A stretch of DNA of 64,000 bases from Modicisalibacter radicis (GCF_900961225.1 NZ_CAAHFN010000076.1:1-64000), one strand, 5' to 3'; counted from the first letter of the stretch, positions 40,595 through 52,309 are shown. Numbers and translations: made by a program. Notes: a model not told the origin generated them from the letters alone.

Positions 40595-41720
40595 GGGCCG
40601 TCTCCTGTACCTGTAGCAGGGTGGCGAGGAAGTCATCGGCGACCCGCGACCAGGCGTGATGTTCGACACGCTGGCGCGCGGCACGCCCCAGCCGCGCTGC
40701 CTGGGCGGGGTTGCGGCAGAGTGCGGCGGCGTGGGCGACGAAGGCCGCCGGGTCGTCGAAGGGGGCCTTCAAGCCATGCCGATCGTGCTCGATCAGCAAA
40801 GCCGCGGCCGCGTAATCGAAGGCCACGATGCCCAGGCCGCTGGCCATGGCTTCGGCGACCACGTTGCCGTAGGTCTCCGAGCGCGAGGGAAAGACGAAGA
40901 GGTCGGCGCTGGCGTAATGGCGGGCCAGCGATTCGTTGTCCACGAAGCCGGTGAAGATCGCGCCGGGCAGACGCTTTTCCAGTGCCGCACGCTGCGGCCC
41001 GTCGCCGACCACCAGGGGTTGCAGATCGGGCTGCACGGCCTGCATCGCCGCAAACGACTCGACCAGCAGGTCGAGGTTCTTCTCCTGGGCGATCCGACCC
41101 ACATGCAGTGCCACCGGCTGTTGCTCGTCGACGCCCCAGCTCCGGCGCAGCGCGACATCGCGCCTGTGCGGGCCGAAGTGGTCGGCGTCGATGCCGCGGC
41201 CCATGACCCGCACACGCTCGAAGCCGGTCCGCCGGAGCTCCTCGGCGCGTTGCTCGGTGGGCACCAGCGTCGCCTGGCTGCGGTTGTGGAAGTAGCGCAG
41301 GGTGCCGCGTACCGGGGCTTCCAGCCAGCGCATGCCGTAGTCGCCGGCATAGTGATCGAAATTGGTATGGAAGCCGCTGACGGCCGGAATGGCCAGTCGT
41401 CTGGCGACGTTGAGCGCCGACCAGCCCAGCGGGCCTTCGGTGGCGATGTAGATGGCGTCGGGGCGTGCCTGCTGCCAGAGCCGGGTCAGTGCCTTTCGCG
41501 CCGGCATGCCGAGGCGTACATCGGGGTAGGTCGGGGCGCGAAAGCCGGAGACCTGCAGTTCATGCTCCATCCCTGCGGCCTTGCCGGGCTGGAAGGGTCT
41601 GGGGCGCACCAGCTGCAGCGTCACGCCACGCTGGATCAGCGCCCGGCTCAACTGCTGCAGCGTGTGGGCGACCCCATTGATATCGGGGGCCCAGGTTTCG
41701 CTGACCATGGCGATGCGCAT
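40566..41720 (-). CDS. GT4-family glycosyltransferase
   Basis: A 384-aa GT-B enzyme: N-terminal MRIAMVSETWAPDINGVAHT with the Gly-rich acceptor loop, ATEGPLGWSALNVARRL, FHTNFDHYAGDYGMRWL, and the donor-site part VGRIAQEKNLDLLVESFA plus SRSETYGNVVAEAMASGL with the E-x7-E motif. It is close to enzymes that mannosylate or glucosylate glycolipids. Coupling to a PAP2 phosphatase suggests glycolipid or membrane-lipid modification. Confidence 0.88.
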   Translation of the reverse strand: MRIAMVSETWAPDINGVAHTLQQLSRALIQRGVTLQLVRPRPFQPGKAAGMEHELQVSGFRAPTYPDVRLGMPARKALTRLWQQARPDAIYIATEGPLGWSALNVARRLAIPAVSGFHTNFDHYAGDYGMRWLEAPVRGTLRYFHNRSQATLVPTEQRAEELRRTGFERVRVMGRGIDADHFGPHRRDVALRRSWGVDEQQPVALHVGRIAQEKNLDLLVESFAAMQAVQPDLQPLVVGDGPQRAALEKRLPGAIFTGFVDNESLARHYASADLFVFPSRSETYGNVVAEAMASGLGIVAFDYAAAALLIEHDRHGLKAPFDDPAAFVAHAAALCRNPAQAARLGRAARQRVEHHAWSRVADDFLATLLQVQETAHGKSQSARV

Positions 41721-41809
41721 GCGGTAGCCCTCGTCGTGCTGAATGGGCTCAGCTTCGCGTGCGGCGATGACAGCCGCGCGACAAGGGCGTTAAGAGTCGG
41801 TGACGCGGC

Positions 41810-42727
41810 TCAGCGCAGGACCTGGCGTGGGTCGATCGGCTTGCCGCCGTGGCGCACGTCGAACAGCAGGTCGTAGCGGCCGGTGGTGGCGTTGCGGCTG
41901 ACCATGCAGAGCGGCGTGCCGGCCTTGACCGGCTGGCCCTCCTTGACCTCGAGCTCGCCGCACAGGGCGTAGACGCTCTGCAGGTTGCCGGGATGGTGGA
42001 CGATCACCACCTGGCCGAGCTGGCGCATCGAGCTGGCGAAGCGAACGTCGCCGTCGGCGACCGCATGCGCCTGCCTGCCCTGCTGGGTGGCCAGCAGCAT
42101 GGGCTGGAGAGTCCCGCGGGAATCGCGTCCGAAATCGCGCACCAGACGATAGTCGTCGAGCGGCCAGGGCCAGTGCTTTTTCTGCTTGGGCAGCGGCCCC
42201 GGGTCGGGCAGGCTGGCCGCGCGGGTCGAAGCGGCTTTGGTGGGCGCGGCACGCCTCGCGGTGCTCCGCGTCGGCGAGCCGGACAGAGGAACCTGGATCA
42301 GTTGGCCGACCCTGAGCTGGTTGGGGGCCAGCCCTGAATTGGCGGCCTGGATGCGCGATGGCGTGGTGCCGAAAAGCCGCGCCACTTCGGTATAGGTGTC
42401 GCCGGGACGAATCTGGTAGCGATAGGGGCCGCCACCCGGGGCGCGCTCGCGTTGCGTGGGGATCAGGATGCGCTGTCCGACCCGCAACTGACGGGCCTTG
42501 ACGCCGGGATTGAAGCGCTGCAGCCGCAACAGCGGCACGTCGGCGCGGCGCGCCAGTTCGCCGAGGGTGTCACCGGGGCGGATGCTCACCCAGTTGCCGG
42601 CGAGCGGCGTGCCGTCGCTGATCGTGGGACGTGAATGAGAGGCGCAACCGCTCAGCACTAGCAGGAGCAGGATCAGCGCAGCGAGTCGAGTCTGGCGTCC
42701 TTTTCCTGCCATAGGGCGTTGAGCCAT
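41810..42727 (-). CDS. LysM lipoprotein with degenerate LytM (M23) domain
   Basis: A 305-aa lipoprotein (lipobox LVLSGC). It has two LysM repeats (VSIRPGDTLGELARRADVPL and YQIRPGDTYTEVARLFGTTP) that bind peptidoglycan, a linker rich in Ala, Arg and Thr, and a C-terminal M23 fold (ADGDVRFAS, GQVVIVHHPGNLQSVYALCG). The catalytic HxH is replaced by YDL in GRYDLLFDVR, so it should not cut peptidoglycan. Degenerate LytM factors such as NlpD and EnvC activate amidases at division. The start at 42727 is chosen for the AAGGAA before it; it overlaps the acyltransferase gene. Confidence 0.8.
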   Translation of the reverse strand: MAQRPMAGKGRQTRLAALILLLLVLSGCASHSRPTISDGTPLAGNWVSIRPGDTLGELARRADVPLLRLQRFNPGVKARQLRVGQRILIPTQRERAPGGGPYRYQIRPGDTYTEVARLFGTTPSRIQAANSGLAPNQLRVGQLIQVPLSGSPTRSTARRAAPTKAASTRAASLPDPGPLPKQKKHWPWPLDDYRLVRDFGRDSRGTLQPMLLATQQGRQAHAVADGDVRFASSMRQLGQVVIVHHPGNLQSVYALCGELEVKEGQPVKAGTPLCMVSRNATTGRYDLLFDVRHGGKPIDPRQVLR

Positions 42728-43545
42728 TGCTGGAAGCGTTCCTTGTAGTGCGGGTCCTGGTGGTAATCGCCACCGAGCATCCATGTCGGCAACTCGATAG
42801 GGCGGGCGTAGAGGCTCATCGATCCTTCACGGCCGCAGAGAAAGTCCCAGAAGCTCGGGCGTTGCCGGGTATAAGCCAGGGTCACGTCGAGGATCCCGCT
42901 TAGCCGCGTTCCGAGCAGGTTGATGACCTGGGCGCTGCCGCCGGCCTTGGGCCGCAGCAGGTGTCGATAGGGGCAGTCCTGCGCCTGCTGCTTGGCGGGG
43001 GTGAAGCGCGTGCCCTCGACGAAGTTGTAGATGGCCATCGGTACCTGCTGGGCGTGCTCGCAGAGTCGTTCGGTGGCCTGGCGGTCGCGTTCGGCCAGGG
43101 CCGGGTTGCGGGCGAGTTGCTCGCGCTTGTAGCGACGCATGAGGGGAAATTCCAGGGCCCAGAAAGCGATGCCGACGATCGGCACCCAGATCAGCTCGCG
43201 CTTGATGAAGAAGCGCGGCATGGGGATGCGCCGATGCAGCGCCATCTGCAGCACGAAGATGTCGGTCCAGCTGCGGTGATTGGCGATCACCAGCCACCAC
43301 TGCTGGGGCGACAGTCCCTCGGGGACGCGCATGTCGAGGACCGGGCGAATCCAGTGGCGCATCCACCACAGGTTGGTTCCCAGCCAGGCCAGCGCGACCT
43401 GGTTGAGCCCGCCGAGTACCCGCAGTCGCAGGCGGCGTGTCGGGGTGACCAGTTTGAGCAGTGTCAAAACGAGCAAGGGAATGCCCCAGAACAGCGTACT
43501 GAATATCAGCAGCAGCAGGCTGACGAGCCCTTTCAGGGTCGACAT
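42673..43545 (-). CDS. PlsC-like acyltransferase (YihG type)
   Basis: A 290-aa membrane acyltransferase: an N-terminal hydrophobic segment, then the HX4D motif in IANHRSWTDIFVLQ, the block KRELIWVPIVGIAFW and EGTR in FVEGTRFTPAKQ. It matches the YihG/YihG-like acyltransferases (cardiolipin or phospholipid remodelling). The ATG at 43545 follows GGAGAA by 6 bases; ATG codons upstream in frame are less likely. It overlaps the LytM gene, so the two form a unit. Confidence 0.85.
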   Translation of the reverse strand: MSTLKGLVSLLLLIFSTLFWGIPLLVLTLLKLVTPTRRLRLRVLGGLNQVALAWLGTNLWWMRHWIRPVLDMRVPEGLSPQQWWLVIANHRSWTDIFVLQMALHRRIPMPRFFIKRELIWVPIVGIAFWALEFPLMRRYKREQLARNPALAERDRQATERLCEHAQQVPMAIYNFVEGTRFTPAKQQAQDCPYRHLLRPKAGGSAQVINLLGTRLSGILDVTLAYTRQRPSFWDFLCGREGSMSLYARPIELPTWMLGGDYHQDPHYKERFQQWLNALWQEKDARLDSLR

Positions 43546-43677
43546 GCCATTCTCCATCAGTGACTTGGCGATCATGCTACTGCAAGCGCAACAGGCTGCC
43601 CAGCCTTGCGCGCCTCACGCTGGCCATGCTTGGCGTCCGGCGTGAGGACGGCGAGGGGCTTCGCGGGTACGTCGCGC

Positions 43678-45627
<1,950 letters not shown>

Positions 45628-45841
45628 CTTTCCGCTCCTTTTTCTTGTCCGGGGTGGTTATGATTGGCGCGCGCTGGAGTTGGCCCAGAAGTTCGCGAGC
45701 GGCCGACGGGCGATGGCGGGCGTGGGGCGATGACGCGCGACGACCCGGACGCACGGCTTGTGCAGCGCAAAACACTATCATTGAAAACGGCTGCCGGTGA
45801 ATTGTCACGATTGCCCGGCGGCTCGACAAGGAGCCTTTCGG

Positions 45842-47092
45842 ATGACGTGGTTGTCGTGGTTGTTGGTCGCGCTGGCGGTGCTGGCTTTCGTTCTCGTCGC
45901 GCTGGAAGACGTCATCCATCTCAACAAGGCCAAGTCGACGCTGTTCATCGGCACGCTCAGTTGGCTGCTGTTGTTCATCTTTTCGTCGCGGGAGAGCGGG
46001 CTGACCCTCGAGGCGCTCAACGAGAACCTGCTCGAGATCGCCACGCTGTGGCTGTTCCTGATGGCGGCGATGACCTTCGTCGCCTATCTCAATGCCAAGG
46101 GCATGATCGCCAATCTGATCTATCGCGTCCTGCCCAAGCGTATCGACGAACGCGCCTTGCTGTTGTTGACCGCGGCCTTTGCCTTTCTGTTCTCGTCGCT
46201 GGCCGACAACATCACCGCCTCGCTGGTCTCGCTGACCCTGGTGCTGTCGCTGCAGCTGCCGCCCGAGAAGACCCGGCGCTTCGCGGTGATGACCGTGTTC
46301 GCGGTCAATTCCGGCGGGGTGGCCCTGATTACCGGCGATGTCACCACGCTGATGATCTTCCTGAGCGGCAAGGTGGCGATCCCCGACCTGATGTTGCTGT
46401 CGCTGCCCTCGCTGGTCGCCGTCATCGTGCTGGCCCTGTTGCTGATGCCCGGCCTCGGCGGCGCGGTCACCATCCCGCACGAGCGTCGCCAGACCCGCCG
46501 CTCGGACCGTCTGATCGCGGCGGTCTTTCTGATCACCATCCTCGCCACGTTGACCGGCAACGTGCTGTTCGGCATTCCGCCGTTGTTGACCTTCCTGTTC
46601 GGGATGTCGGTGATGTTCATGATCGGTCATTACGTCGAGCGTCGCTCCGAGGCCGAGGAGCGACGGGTGCTCGACTACATTCGGGTCATCGAGTACGACA
46701 CGCTGCTGTTCTTCCTGGGTATCCTGCTGCTGGTGGGCATGCTCAAGGAGATCGGCGTGCTGGCTTTCCTGACCCAGGGCTACCAGTCGCTGCCGGTCTG
46801 GCAGGCCAATTACGTGATGGGGCTGCTCTCGGCGCTGGTCGATAACGTGCCGCTGACCGCGGCACTGCTCAAGTCGGGCATCGAGATGCAGCGTGCCGAC
46901 TGGCTGGCGCTGACCTATGCCGCCGGCGTCGGCGGCTCGCTGCTGGTGATCGGCTCGGCGGCGGGGATCATCGCCCTGGCCAAGGTGCGCGGACTGACCT
47001 TCAGCGGTTATCTGCGTTACCTGCCCGCACTGGTGCTGGCCTACAGTCTGGGTTTCGGCGGCGCCTACGCCATGGGCCTGCTGGTCGGTTGA
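45842..47092 (+). CDS. nhaD: NhaD-type Na+/H+ antiporter
   Basis: A 416-aa membrane protein with about 12 helices. NhaD features are the short helix pair after ALEDVIHLNKAKSTLFIG, FSSLADNITASLVSLTLVLS with the polar core, NSGGVALITGDVTTLMIF, and near the end SALVDNVPLTAALLKSG. NhaD exports Na+ and Li+ in exchange for protons at high pH and is common in halophiles. AAGGAG lies 6 bases before the ATG. Confidence 0.92.
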   Translation: MTWLSWLLVALAVLAFVLVALEDVIHLNKAKSTLFIGTLSWLLLFIFSSRESGLTLEALNENLLEIATLWLFLMAAMTFVAYLNAKGMIANLIYRVLPKRIDERALLLLTAAFAFLFSSLADNITASLVSLTLVLSLQLPPEKTRRFAVMTVFAVNSGGVALITGDVTTLMIFLSGKVAIPDLMLLSLPSLVAVIVLALLLMPGLGGAVTIPHERRQTRRSDRLIAAVFLITILATLTGNVLFGIPPLLTFLFGMSVMFMIGHYVERRSEAEERRVLDYIRVIEYDTLLFFLGILLLVGMLKEIGVLAFLTQGYQSLPVWQANYVMGLLSALVDNVPLTAALLKSGIEMQRADWLALTYAAGVGGSLLVIGSAAGIIALAKVRGLTFSGYLRYLPALVLAYSLGFGGAYAMGLLVG

Positions 47093-47331
47093 TCAAGATG
47101 TGGCCAACCTTCCCGGTCGCGCATCACGCGTGGCCTGGGACCGGTTGCCCAGCCATCGCTCACAGGGTTGTGCACAGCCACTGTGCATAACTACCGGCAG
47201 GGCCGGCGAATTTGGTGGGGGCGGCGGCCGCAAGCTACAATCTGTCATCATTACCGCATTTCAGCCGCCGGACGGGTGTCTCACTCGCTCCGGCGGCCTC
47301 GTTTTTCCCCATCGACCCGGAGGTGACGCTC

Positions 47332-48747
47332 TTGCGCGGCTTGCCGGCAACCCTGCCGATTCTCTTCGTCTGCGAAATCAGCTTCCTGCTCGGCCACGGG
47401 CTGATCATGACCCTGCTCGGGGTGCGCATGTCCCTGGAGGGCTTTCCGTCGCAAATGGCGGGCCTGTTGATGTCGAGCTTTTCGCTGGGCTTCGTGCTGG
47501 GCAGTTACTTCCTCGAGAAGCGCATCCGCTCGGTGGGCCACATCCGGGTGTTCGCCGCCTGCGCGGCGATGCTCGCGGTCACGGCGATGCTGCATGGCAT
47601 CTGGATCAACCCCTGGGCCTGGCTGGTCTGGCGCGTCGCCGGGGGCGCGGCGACCGCCGGACTGCTGATGGTGATGGAATCGTGGGTGTCGGGGGAATCG
47701 AGCAACGAGAACCGCGGCAAGGTGCTGGGCTGGTATCTGGTGATCTCGACGTTGTCGCTGGCCGGCGGCCAGTGGATGCTCAACATCGCCGATCCGGCCA
47801 CCGCCGTGCTGTTCTCGGTGGCCGGCATGCTGTTCGCGCTATCGCTGGTACCGTTGTCGATCCACCGTATCCACGGACCCTCGCAGTCGAGCCACGACGT
47901 GGCCCACAAGATCCGGCTCAAGGAGCTGTTCAAGCGGGCCCCGGTGGGCCTGGTGGGGGCATTTACCGCCGGGCTGATGGCCCAGGCCTTCTTCGCCATG
48001 ACACCGTTCTTCGGTCAGGAGATCGGCCTGTCTACCAGCCAGACGGCCCAGTTCATGGCGACCACCACGCTGGTCGCGCTGGTCGCGCAATGGTCGCTGG
48101 GGCGGATCTCCGATCGTCTCGACCGGCGCAAGGTGATCCTGTGCATGGCGGCCGTGATGGCGGTGACCGGGGCCTTCATTTCGGCGGCCGCCAGCTACAG
48201 CTACCTGGCGCTGCTGGTCGTGGCCTGCCTGCACACGGCGATGCTGCACACCCTGTATTCGCTGAGCCTGGCGCATACCAACGATTGGCTCGAGCCCTCC
48301 GAGATCATCGCCGCCAACGCCAAGCTGATGATCTGGTACGGCATCGGCTCGATCATCGGCCCGTTCAGCGCCTCGCTGGTCATGCAGTTCCTGGGACCCG
48401 AGGGGCTGTGGTTGTTCCTCGGCGCTGCCGCGCTGGCGCTGGCGGTATTCGTGTCGGTTCGGTTGTACAGCGCGCCGACCGCCGCCGAGCAGGCGATCGA
48501 GCAGGAGCCTTATGCGCCGATGCCGATCATGGAGACGCCGCACTACCATAGCGAGCTCGACCCCCGGCATGAGCCGCAGCAGCTGGAGTTCGACTTCGTC
48601 AACTATCACTATGAAGACGCCGGCAGCAACGACGCGCCGGCCGAGGACGAGGCACCGGCCGAGTCGGTGATGGACGCTGGCGAGCAGCGCGGGCGAGCGG
48701 CGATCGGGGCAGCGGGCAGACGTATCTACCCCGACCGGGCCGATTGA
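47332..48747 (+). CDS. MFS transporter (YcaD-like)
   Basis: A 471-aa major facilitator with 12 helices. LLGVRMSLEGFPSQMAGLLM, VARFVGGA-type linker (here WRVAGGAATAGLLMVMESWV), GRISDRLDRRKVILCMAAV in the second half and a polar acidic C-tail (about residues 390-471) with LEFDFVNYHYED. The start is taken as TTG at 47332 because GGAGG lies 8 bases before it; a GTG at 47323 overlaps that site. The substrate is unknown; YcaD-like proteins belong to a group of uncharacterised exporters. Confidence 0.8.
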   Translation: MRGLPATLPILFVCEISFLLGHGLIMTLLGVRMSLEGFPSQMAGLLMSSFSLGFVLGSYFLEKRIRSVGHIRVFAACAAMLAVTAMLHGIWINPWAWLVWRVAGGAATAGLLMVMESWVSGESSNENRGKVLGWYLVISTLSLAGGQWMLNIADPATAVLFSVAGMLFALSLVPLSIHRIHGPSQSSHDVAHKIRLKELFKRAPVGLVGAFTAGLMAQAFFAMTPFFGQEIGLSTSQTAQFMATTTLVALVAQWSLGRISDRLDRRKVILCMAAVMAVTGAFISAAASYSYLALLVVACLHTAMLHTLYSLSLAHTNDWLEPSEIIAANAKLMIWYGIGSIIGPFSASLVMQFLGPEGLWLFLGAAALALAVFVSVRLYSAPTAAEQAIEQEPYAPMPIMETPHYHSELDPRHEPQQLEFDFVNYHYEDAGSNDAPAEDEAPAESVMDAGEQRGRAAIGAAGRRIYPDRAD

Positions 48748-48753
48748 GCGGCT

Positions 48754-49521
48754 TCAGGCGATCTCGCAGCGGGTATGTTCGGGGAGCAGCAGTTCGGCGG
48801 CCCGCTCATGATTGTTGCTCAGGCACTTCCGGACCAGCGCGATGCCGCCCAGCGCGATGCGCTGTTCGTCGCCATCGGCGAAGGCCAGCCGGCGGGTGCA
48901 GGCGGGGTAGAAGCGGTAGTCGAGCAGTGGCGCGACCGGGAAGACCCCGGACTGCCGATCGCTGGACCCGATCAGGCCCGCTCGTTGCAGCCGCTGGTCG
49001 AGAGCCTCCAGGGGCTGGCCCAGGCCGTTGCAATCGAAGCCGGCGTGATGCAGCCGGGGCCCCAGCGCTGCCAGCCAGGCGGCCAGCGGATGGGCCTGAC
49101 GCAGCTGCTGATAGGTCGCCCAGTCGGGCATCGGCCAGGGACGACCCCGGCACAGCAGGTTCTGACCGCGGGTGTCGCAGCGCGGTGTCTGATTGACCAG
49201 GGCTTGCAGTTGCCGGCGCGGTTCACGGGTCAGGGTGCCGGACTGGAGTTCGCAGAGCACCAGCCAGGGGCCCGGCATGGCGGGCGAGAGAAGCGTTACC
49301 AGCACGCCACGATCGGCCATCGCGAATCGCCCGGCACAGCGATAACCGAAGTGGCGAAGAGGTGGCAGCAAGGCTTCGGCGGCGAAGGGGCCATGATTGA
49401 GCGTGACGGCGACCAGATACTCGGCGTTCTCCACGGATGGCGCGAAATCCAGCGCGCCGAGATCGGGGTGCAGGTGAACGTAATCCAGCCATAACTGCTG
49501 CAGGAATTCTTCGCGTTGCAT
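48754..49521 (-). CDS. DUF1338-like (VOC-type) protein
   Basis: A 255-aa protein. The segment VAVTLNHGPFAAEALLPPLR with a His, FGYRCAGRFAMADRGVLVTL and WLVLCELQSG with a Glu resembles the metal-binding fold of the DUF1338 family (2-oxoadipate dioxygenase/decarboxylase group). The protein is shorter than the well-studied members. The ATG at 49521 follows GGAG by 8 bases. Identification is by pattern and could be wrong. Confidence 0.45.
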   Translation of the reverse strand: MQREEFLQQLWLDYVHLHPDLGALDFAPSVENAEYLVAVTLNHGPFAAEALLPPLRHFGYRCAGRFAMADRGVLVTLLSPAMPGPWLVLCELQSGTLTREPRRQLQALVNQTPRCDTRGQNLLCRGRPWPMPDWATYQQLRQAHPLAAWLAALGPRLHHAGFDCNGLGQPLEALDQRLQRAGLIGSSDRQSGVFPVAPLLDYRFYPACTRRLAFADGDEQRIALGGIALVRKCLSNNHERAAELLLPEHTRCEIA

Positions 49522-49629
49522 GTTTCGGCGCTCCATGCCCAGGGCCCTGAGTAGCTAGTATAGGGGCTCGACATGGATCGGTTTTCAACTGCCCGTCGGG
49601 TTATTCAACGCTGAAGGATTCGCGAATGT

Positions 49630-50793
49630 TCAGCCGTCGTCGGTCAGACATTCCCCCACCGCGCGGTGGATCTCCGCCTCTTCGTCGGCCGTCACCACGC
49701 AGACCAGAGGCCCGCGCCCGACATCCAGGCGTCGTGCATGGCGGGCATTGGCGGTGTCGTCGAGCTCGATGCCCAGCCAGCCGAGCTCGGCACAGATGGC
49801 GCGTCTGACCGCCGTGGCCTTCTCGCCGATGCCGGCGGTGAAGACCAGCGCATCGAGTCCGCCCAGCAGGGCGACAAGCGCCCCCGCTTCGCGTACCGCG
49901 TGGCGCACGAACAGCGCCACCGCTTCCCGGGCTTGCGGTTCCTGGCTCTCGAGCAGGTCGCGCATGTCGTCGGATATTCTGCCCGAGACGCCGTAGAGGC
50001 CACTGTCGTGGTAGAGCATGTGTTCGACCTGCTCGGCGCTCCAGCCCCTGGACTGCATCAGGTAAAGCACCACCCCGGGGTCGAGACTGCCGGCCCGGCG
50101 CCCCATCATCAGGCCGTCGAGCGCCGTGAAGCCCATCGACGTCGCCTGGCTGCGGCCGTCGCGGATCGCGCACAGGCTACAGCCATGGCCGAGGTGGGCG
50201 ACCAGCACCCGGCCCCGGGCCCGATCGCCCAGCAGGTCGGGCAACTGCCGGGCGACATGCGCATAGGAAAGGCCGTGGAAACCGTAGCGCAGGATGCCGT
50301 CTTCGGTCAGTTGACGCGGCAGCGCATAGCACTGGTTGAGCCAGGGTTGCGTGCGATGGAAGGCGGTGTCGAAACAGGCGACCTGGGGCAGGTTCGGCCA
50401 GTGCGCCTGGATCTGCCGGATGATCGCCAGCGACTGTGGCTGATGCAGCGGAGCCAGCGAGACCAGCGCGTCGAGTTCGTCCAGCAGGGCCTCGTCGATG
50501 CGACGAGCCCGGCCATGGCGGCGGCCGCCATGCACGACGCGATGACCGACGGCGGCGAGCGGCGCCTGGCCAATGCGGTTTTCCAGCCAGCCAAGGAGGG
50601 CCTGGGCCACCGCGGCGTGGCCGGTTCCTTCGACCGTGAAACCCTCGCGGCTGGCATCGGTATCGCGAAGGCTGAGGCGCGGTGCCTCGTGGATCCGCTC
50701 GACCAGTCCGCGAAGCTGCTCCCGGCCCCGCTCGTAGAGCGCGAACTTGAGCGATGACGAACCGGCATTGACGGTCAGGATCGGGCCGCTCAT
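49630..50793 (-). CDS. ackA: Acetate kinase
   Basis: A 387-aa ASKHA kinase: ILTVNAGSSSLKFALYE at the start, HRVVHGG in the middle, CFDTAFHRTQPWLNQCYALP, YGFHGLSYAHVAR, LGHGCSLCAIRDGRSQATSM and FTAGIGEKATAVRRAIC near the end. It interconverts acetyl phosphate and acetate with ATP. It overlaps the upstream pta-like gene by 4 bases (ATGA), so both are coupled. It differs from most AckA proteins by LGHGCS where LGNGAS is usual. Confidence 0.92.
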   Translation of the reverse strand: MSGPILTVNAGSSSLKFALYERGREQLRGLVERIHEAPRLSLRDTDASREGFTVEGTGHAAVAQALLGWLENRIGQAPLAAVGHRVVHGGRRHGRARRIDEALLDELDALVSLAPLHQPQSLAIIRQIQAHWPNLPQVACFDTAFHRTQPWLNQCYALPRQLTEDGILRYGFHGLSYAHVARQLPDLLGDRARGRVLVAHLGHGCSLCAIRDGRSQATSMGFTALDGLMMGRRAGSLDPGVVLYLMQSRGWSAEQVEHMLYHDSGLYGVSGRISDDMRDLLESQEPQAREAVALFVRHAVREAGALVALLGGLDALVFTAGIGEKATAVRRAICAELGWLGIELDDTANARHARRLDVGRGPLVCVVTADEEAEIHRAVGECLTDDG

Positions 50794-51743
50794 GAGGGGG
50801 CGTCTCCGCGCCGCACGACCAGGCAGGCCAGCGCCGCCGAGGCGAGGCGGGTGGCGACATCGTCGCTGCGGCTGGTCAGCATGATCGGCACCTGGGCCCC
50901 CATCACCAGCCCGGCGGCCTGGGCACCGGCCAGATGGATCAACAGCTTGGCGATCATGTTGGCGGCCTCGAGGTCGGGCGCCACGAGGATGTCGGCGCAC
51001 CCGGCGACCACCGAGTCGAGCCCCTTGGTGCGGGCCGCCTGCAGCGAGACGGCGTTGTCGATGGCCAGCGGACCGTCGAGTTCGCCGCCGGTGATCTGGC
51101 CGCGCTGGCTCATCTTGCACAGCGCGGCGGCATCGAGGGTCGAGGGGATGCGCGGGTTGACGGTTTCGACCGCCGAGAGGATCGCCACGCGGGGACGCGC
51201 CAGGCCTATCGCATGGGCGAGCTCGATGGCGTTCTGGACGATGTCGCGCTTGGCGGCCAGGTCGGGCTGGATATGCAGGGCGCCGTCGGTGATCAGCAGC
51301 GGTCGAGGGTAGCTGGCGACATCCAGCGCATAGATATGGCTCATCTGGCGTTCGCTGCGCAGGCCGGCATCGCGGGCGAGCACCGCACTCATCAGCTCGT
51401 CGGTATGCAGCGCCCCCTTCATCAGTGCCCGGGCCTCACCGCTGGCGGCGATCCTGACGGCGGTTTCCGCCGAAGCGTGGCTATGCGGGGTGTCGACGAT
51501 CCTGAGCCCGCCGAGATCGGCATCGAATTCCACGGCGAGGGCCTCGATACGCGTCCGCGGGCCGACCAGCAGCGGCTCGATCAAGCCTTCCCGCCAGGCG
51601 GCCAGGGCACCACGCAACGAGGGCGCGTCGCAGGGGTGGACGACGGCGGTGGGAATCGGCGGATGGCCATGTGTGGCTTCGAGCAGCTGCCGGTGACGTT
51701 CGCCGATCGGGGCTGCATCGTGGGTGTCGAGCGGGGCGGGCAT
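50790..51743 (-). CDS. pta: Phosphate acetyl/butyryltransferase
   Basis: A 317-aa enzyme of the PTA/PTB family: ALMKGALHTDELMSAVLARD, RQMSHIYALDVASYPRPLLI, TDGALHIQPDLAAKRDIVQN, and ALDNAVS-type loop (here LAIDNAVSLQAARTKGLDS). It is shorter than E. coli Pta and has no N-terminal regulatory domain, so butyryl- or acetyl-CoA may be the substrate. Pairing with ackA supports an acetate or short-chain fatty acid route, possibly PHA-linked. Confidence 0.85.
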   Translation of the reverse strand: MPAPLDTHDAAPIGERHRQLLEATHGHPPIPTAVVHPCDAPSLRGALAAWREGLIEPLLVGPRTRIEALAVEFDADLGGLRIVDTPHSHASAETAVRIAASGEARALMKGALHTDELMSAVLARDAGLRSERQMSHIYALDVASYPRPLLITDGALHIQPDLAAKRDIVQNAIELAHAIGLARPRVAILSAVETVNPRIPSTLDAAALCKMSQRGQITGGELDGPLAIDNAVSLQAARTKGLDSVVAGCADILVAPDLEAANMIAKLLIHLAGAQAAGLVMGAQVPIMLTSRSDDVATRLASAALACLVVRRGDAPS

Positions 51744-51928
51744 CTATGACTCCTATCGGTGGATCGCCAGAACCTGGACGGGAAGCAAGCATGCCTTCGA
51801 CTTTAGGCGCGCTGGCCGTCGACTGCCAGCGCTGCGGCGCATCATGCGATCCGGGACGGGGCGCGCATGGCGGCCGCTGAAACGAGAACACCGGCCTCGG
51901 GGCCGGTGTTCGGGGGACGATGCGGCGC

Positions 51929-52201
51929 TTAGCTGACGCTTTCGGGCATAAGCCGGTTGTCGCGAACGTACTGGTCGAATTCGGTGAATCCGCCGATATG
52001 GGTCTGGTCGACGAAGATCTGCGGCACGGTCTCGACCGGCTTGCCGATGGTCTTCTCCATGTCGGCCTTGGTGATGCCCTCTTCGTGGATGTCGATGTAC
52101 TTGTATTCGAAGTCATCGCGAGCACTGCTGATCTGCTCGGCGAGGTCCTTGGCGCGCACACAGAAAGGGCAACCGGAACGTCCGAAGATGACGGTGATCA
52201 T
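51929..52201 (-). CDS. grxA: Glutaredoxin 1 type
   Basis: A 90-aa glutaredoxin with the active site CPFC in VIFGRSGCPFCVRAKDLAEQ and the cis-Pro motif in PVETVPQIFVDQTHIGGFTE. It lines up with E. coli GrxA over its whole length. It reduces disulfides with glutathione. It is alone between pta and the inositol phosphatase gene. Confidence 0.95.
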   Translation of the reverse strand: MITVIFGRSGCPFCVRAKDLAEQISSARDDFEYKYIDIHEEGITKADMEKTIGKPVETVPQIFVDQTHIGGFTEFDQYVRDNRLMPESVS

Positions 52202-52309
52202 TGGCTCTCCTGGGAGTTGATGGATGCGGTTGGAAATTTTGTCGCCAATTCTCGTTCATCGTGGCGGTACATGCCAATAGGGTACCACTACCCAGGCCAT
52301 TGCGTGCCG

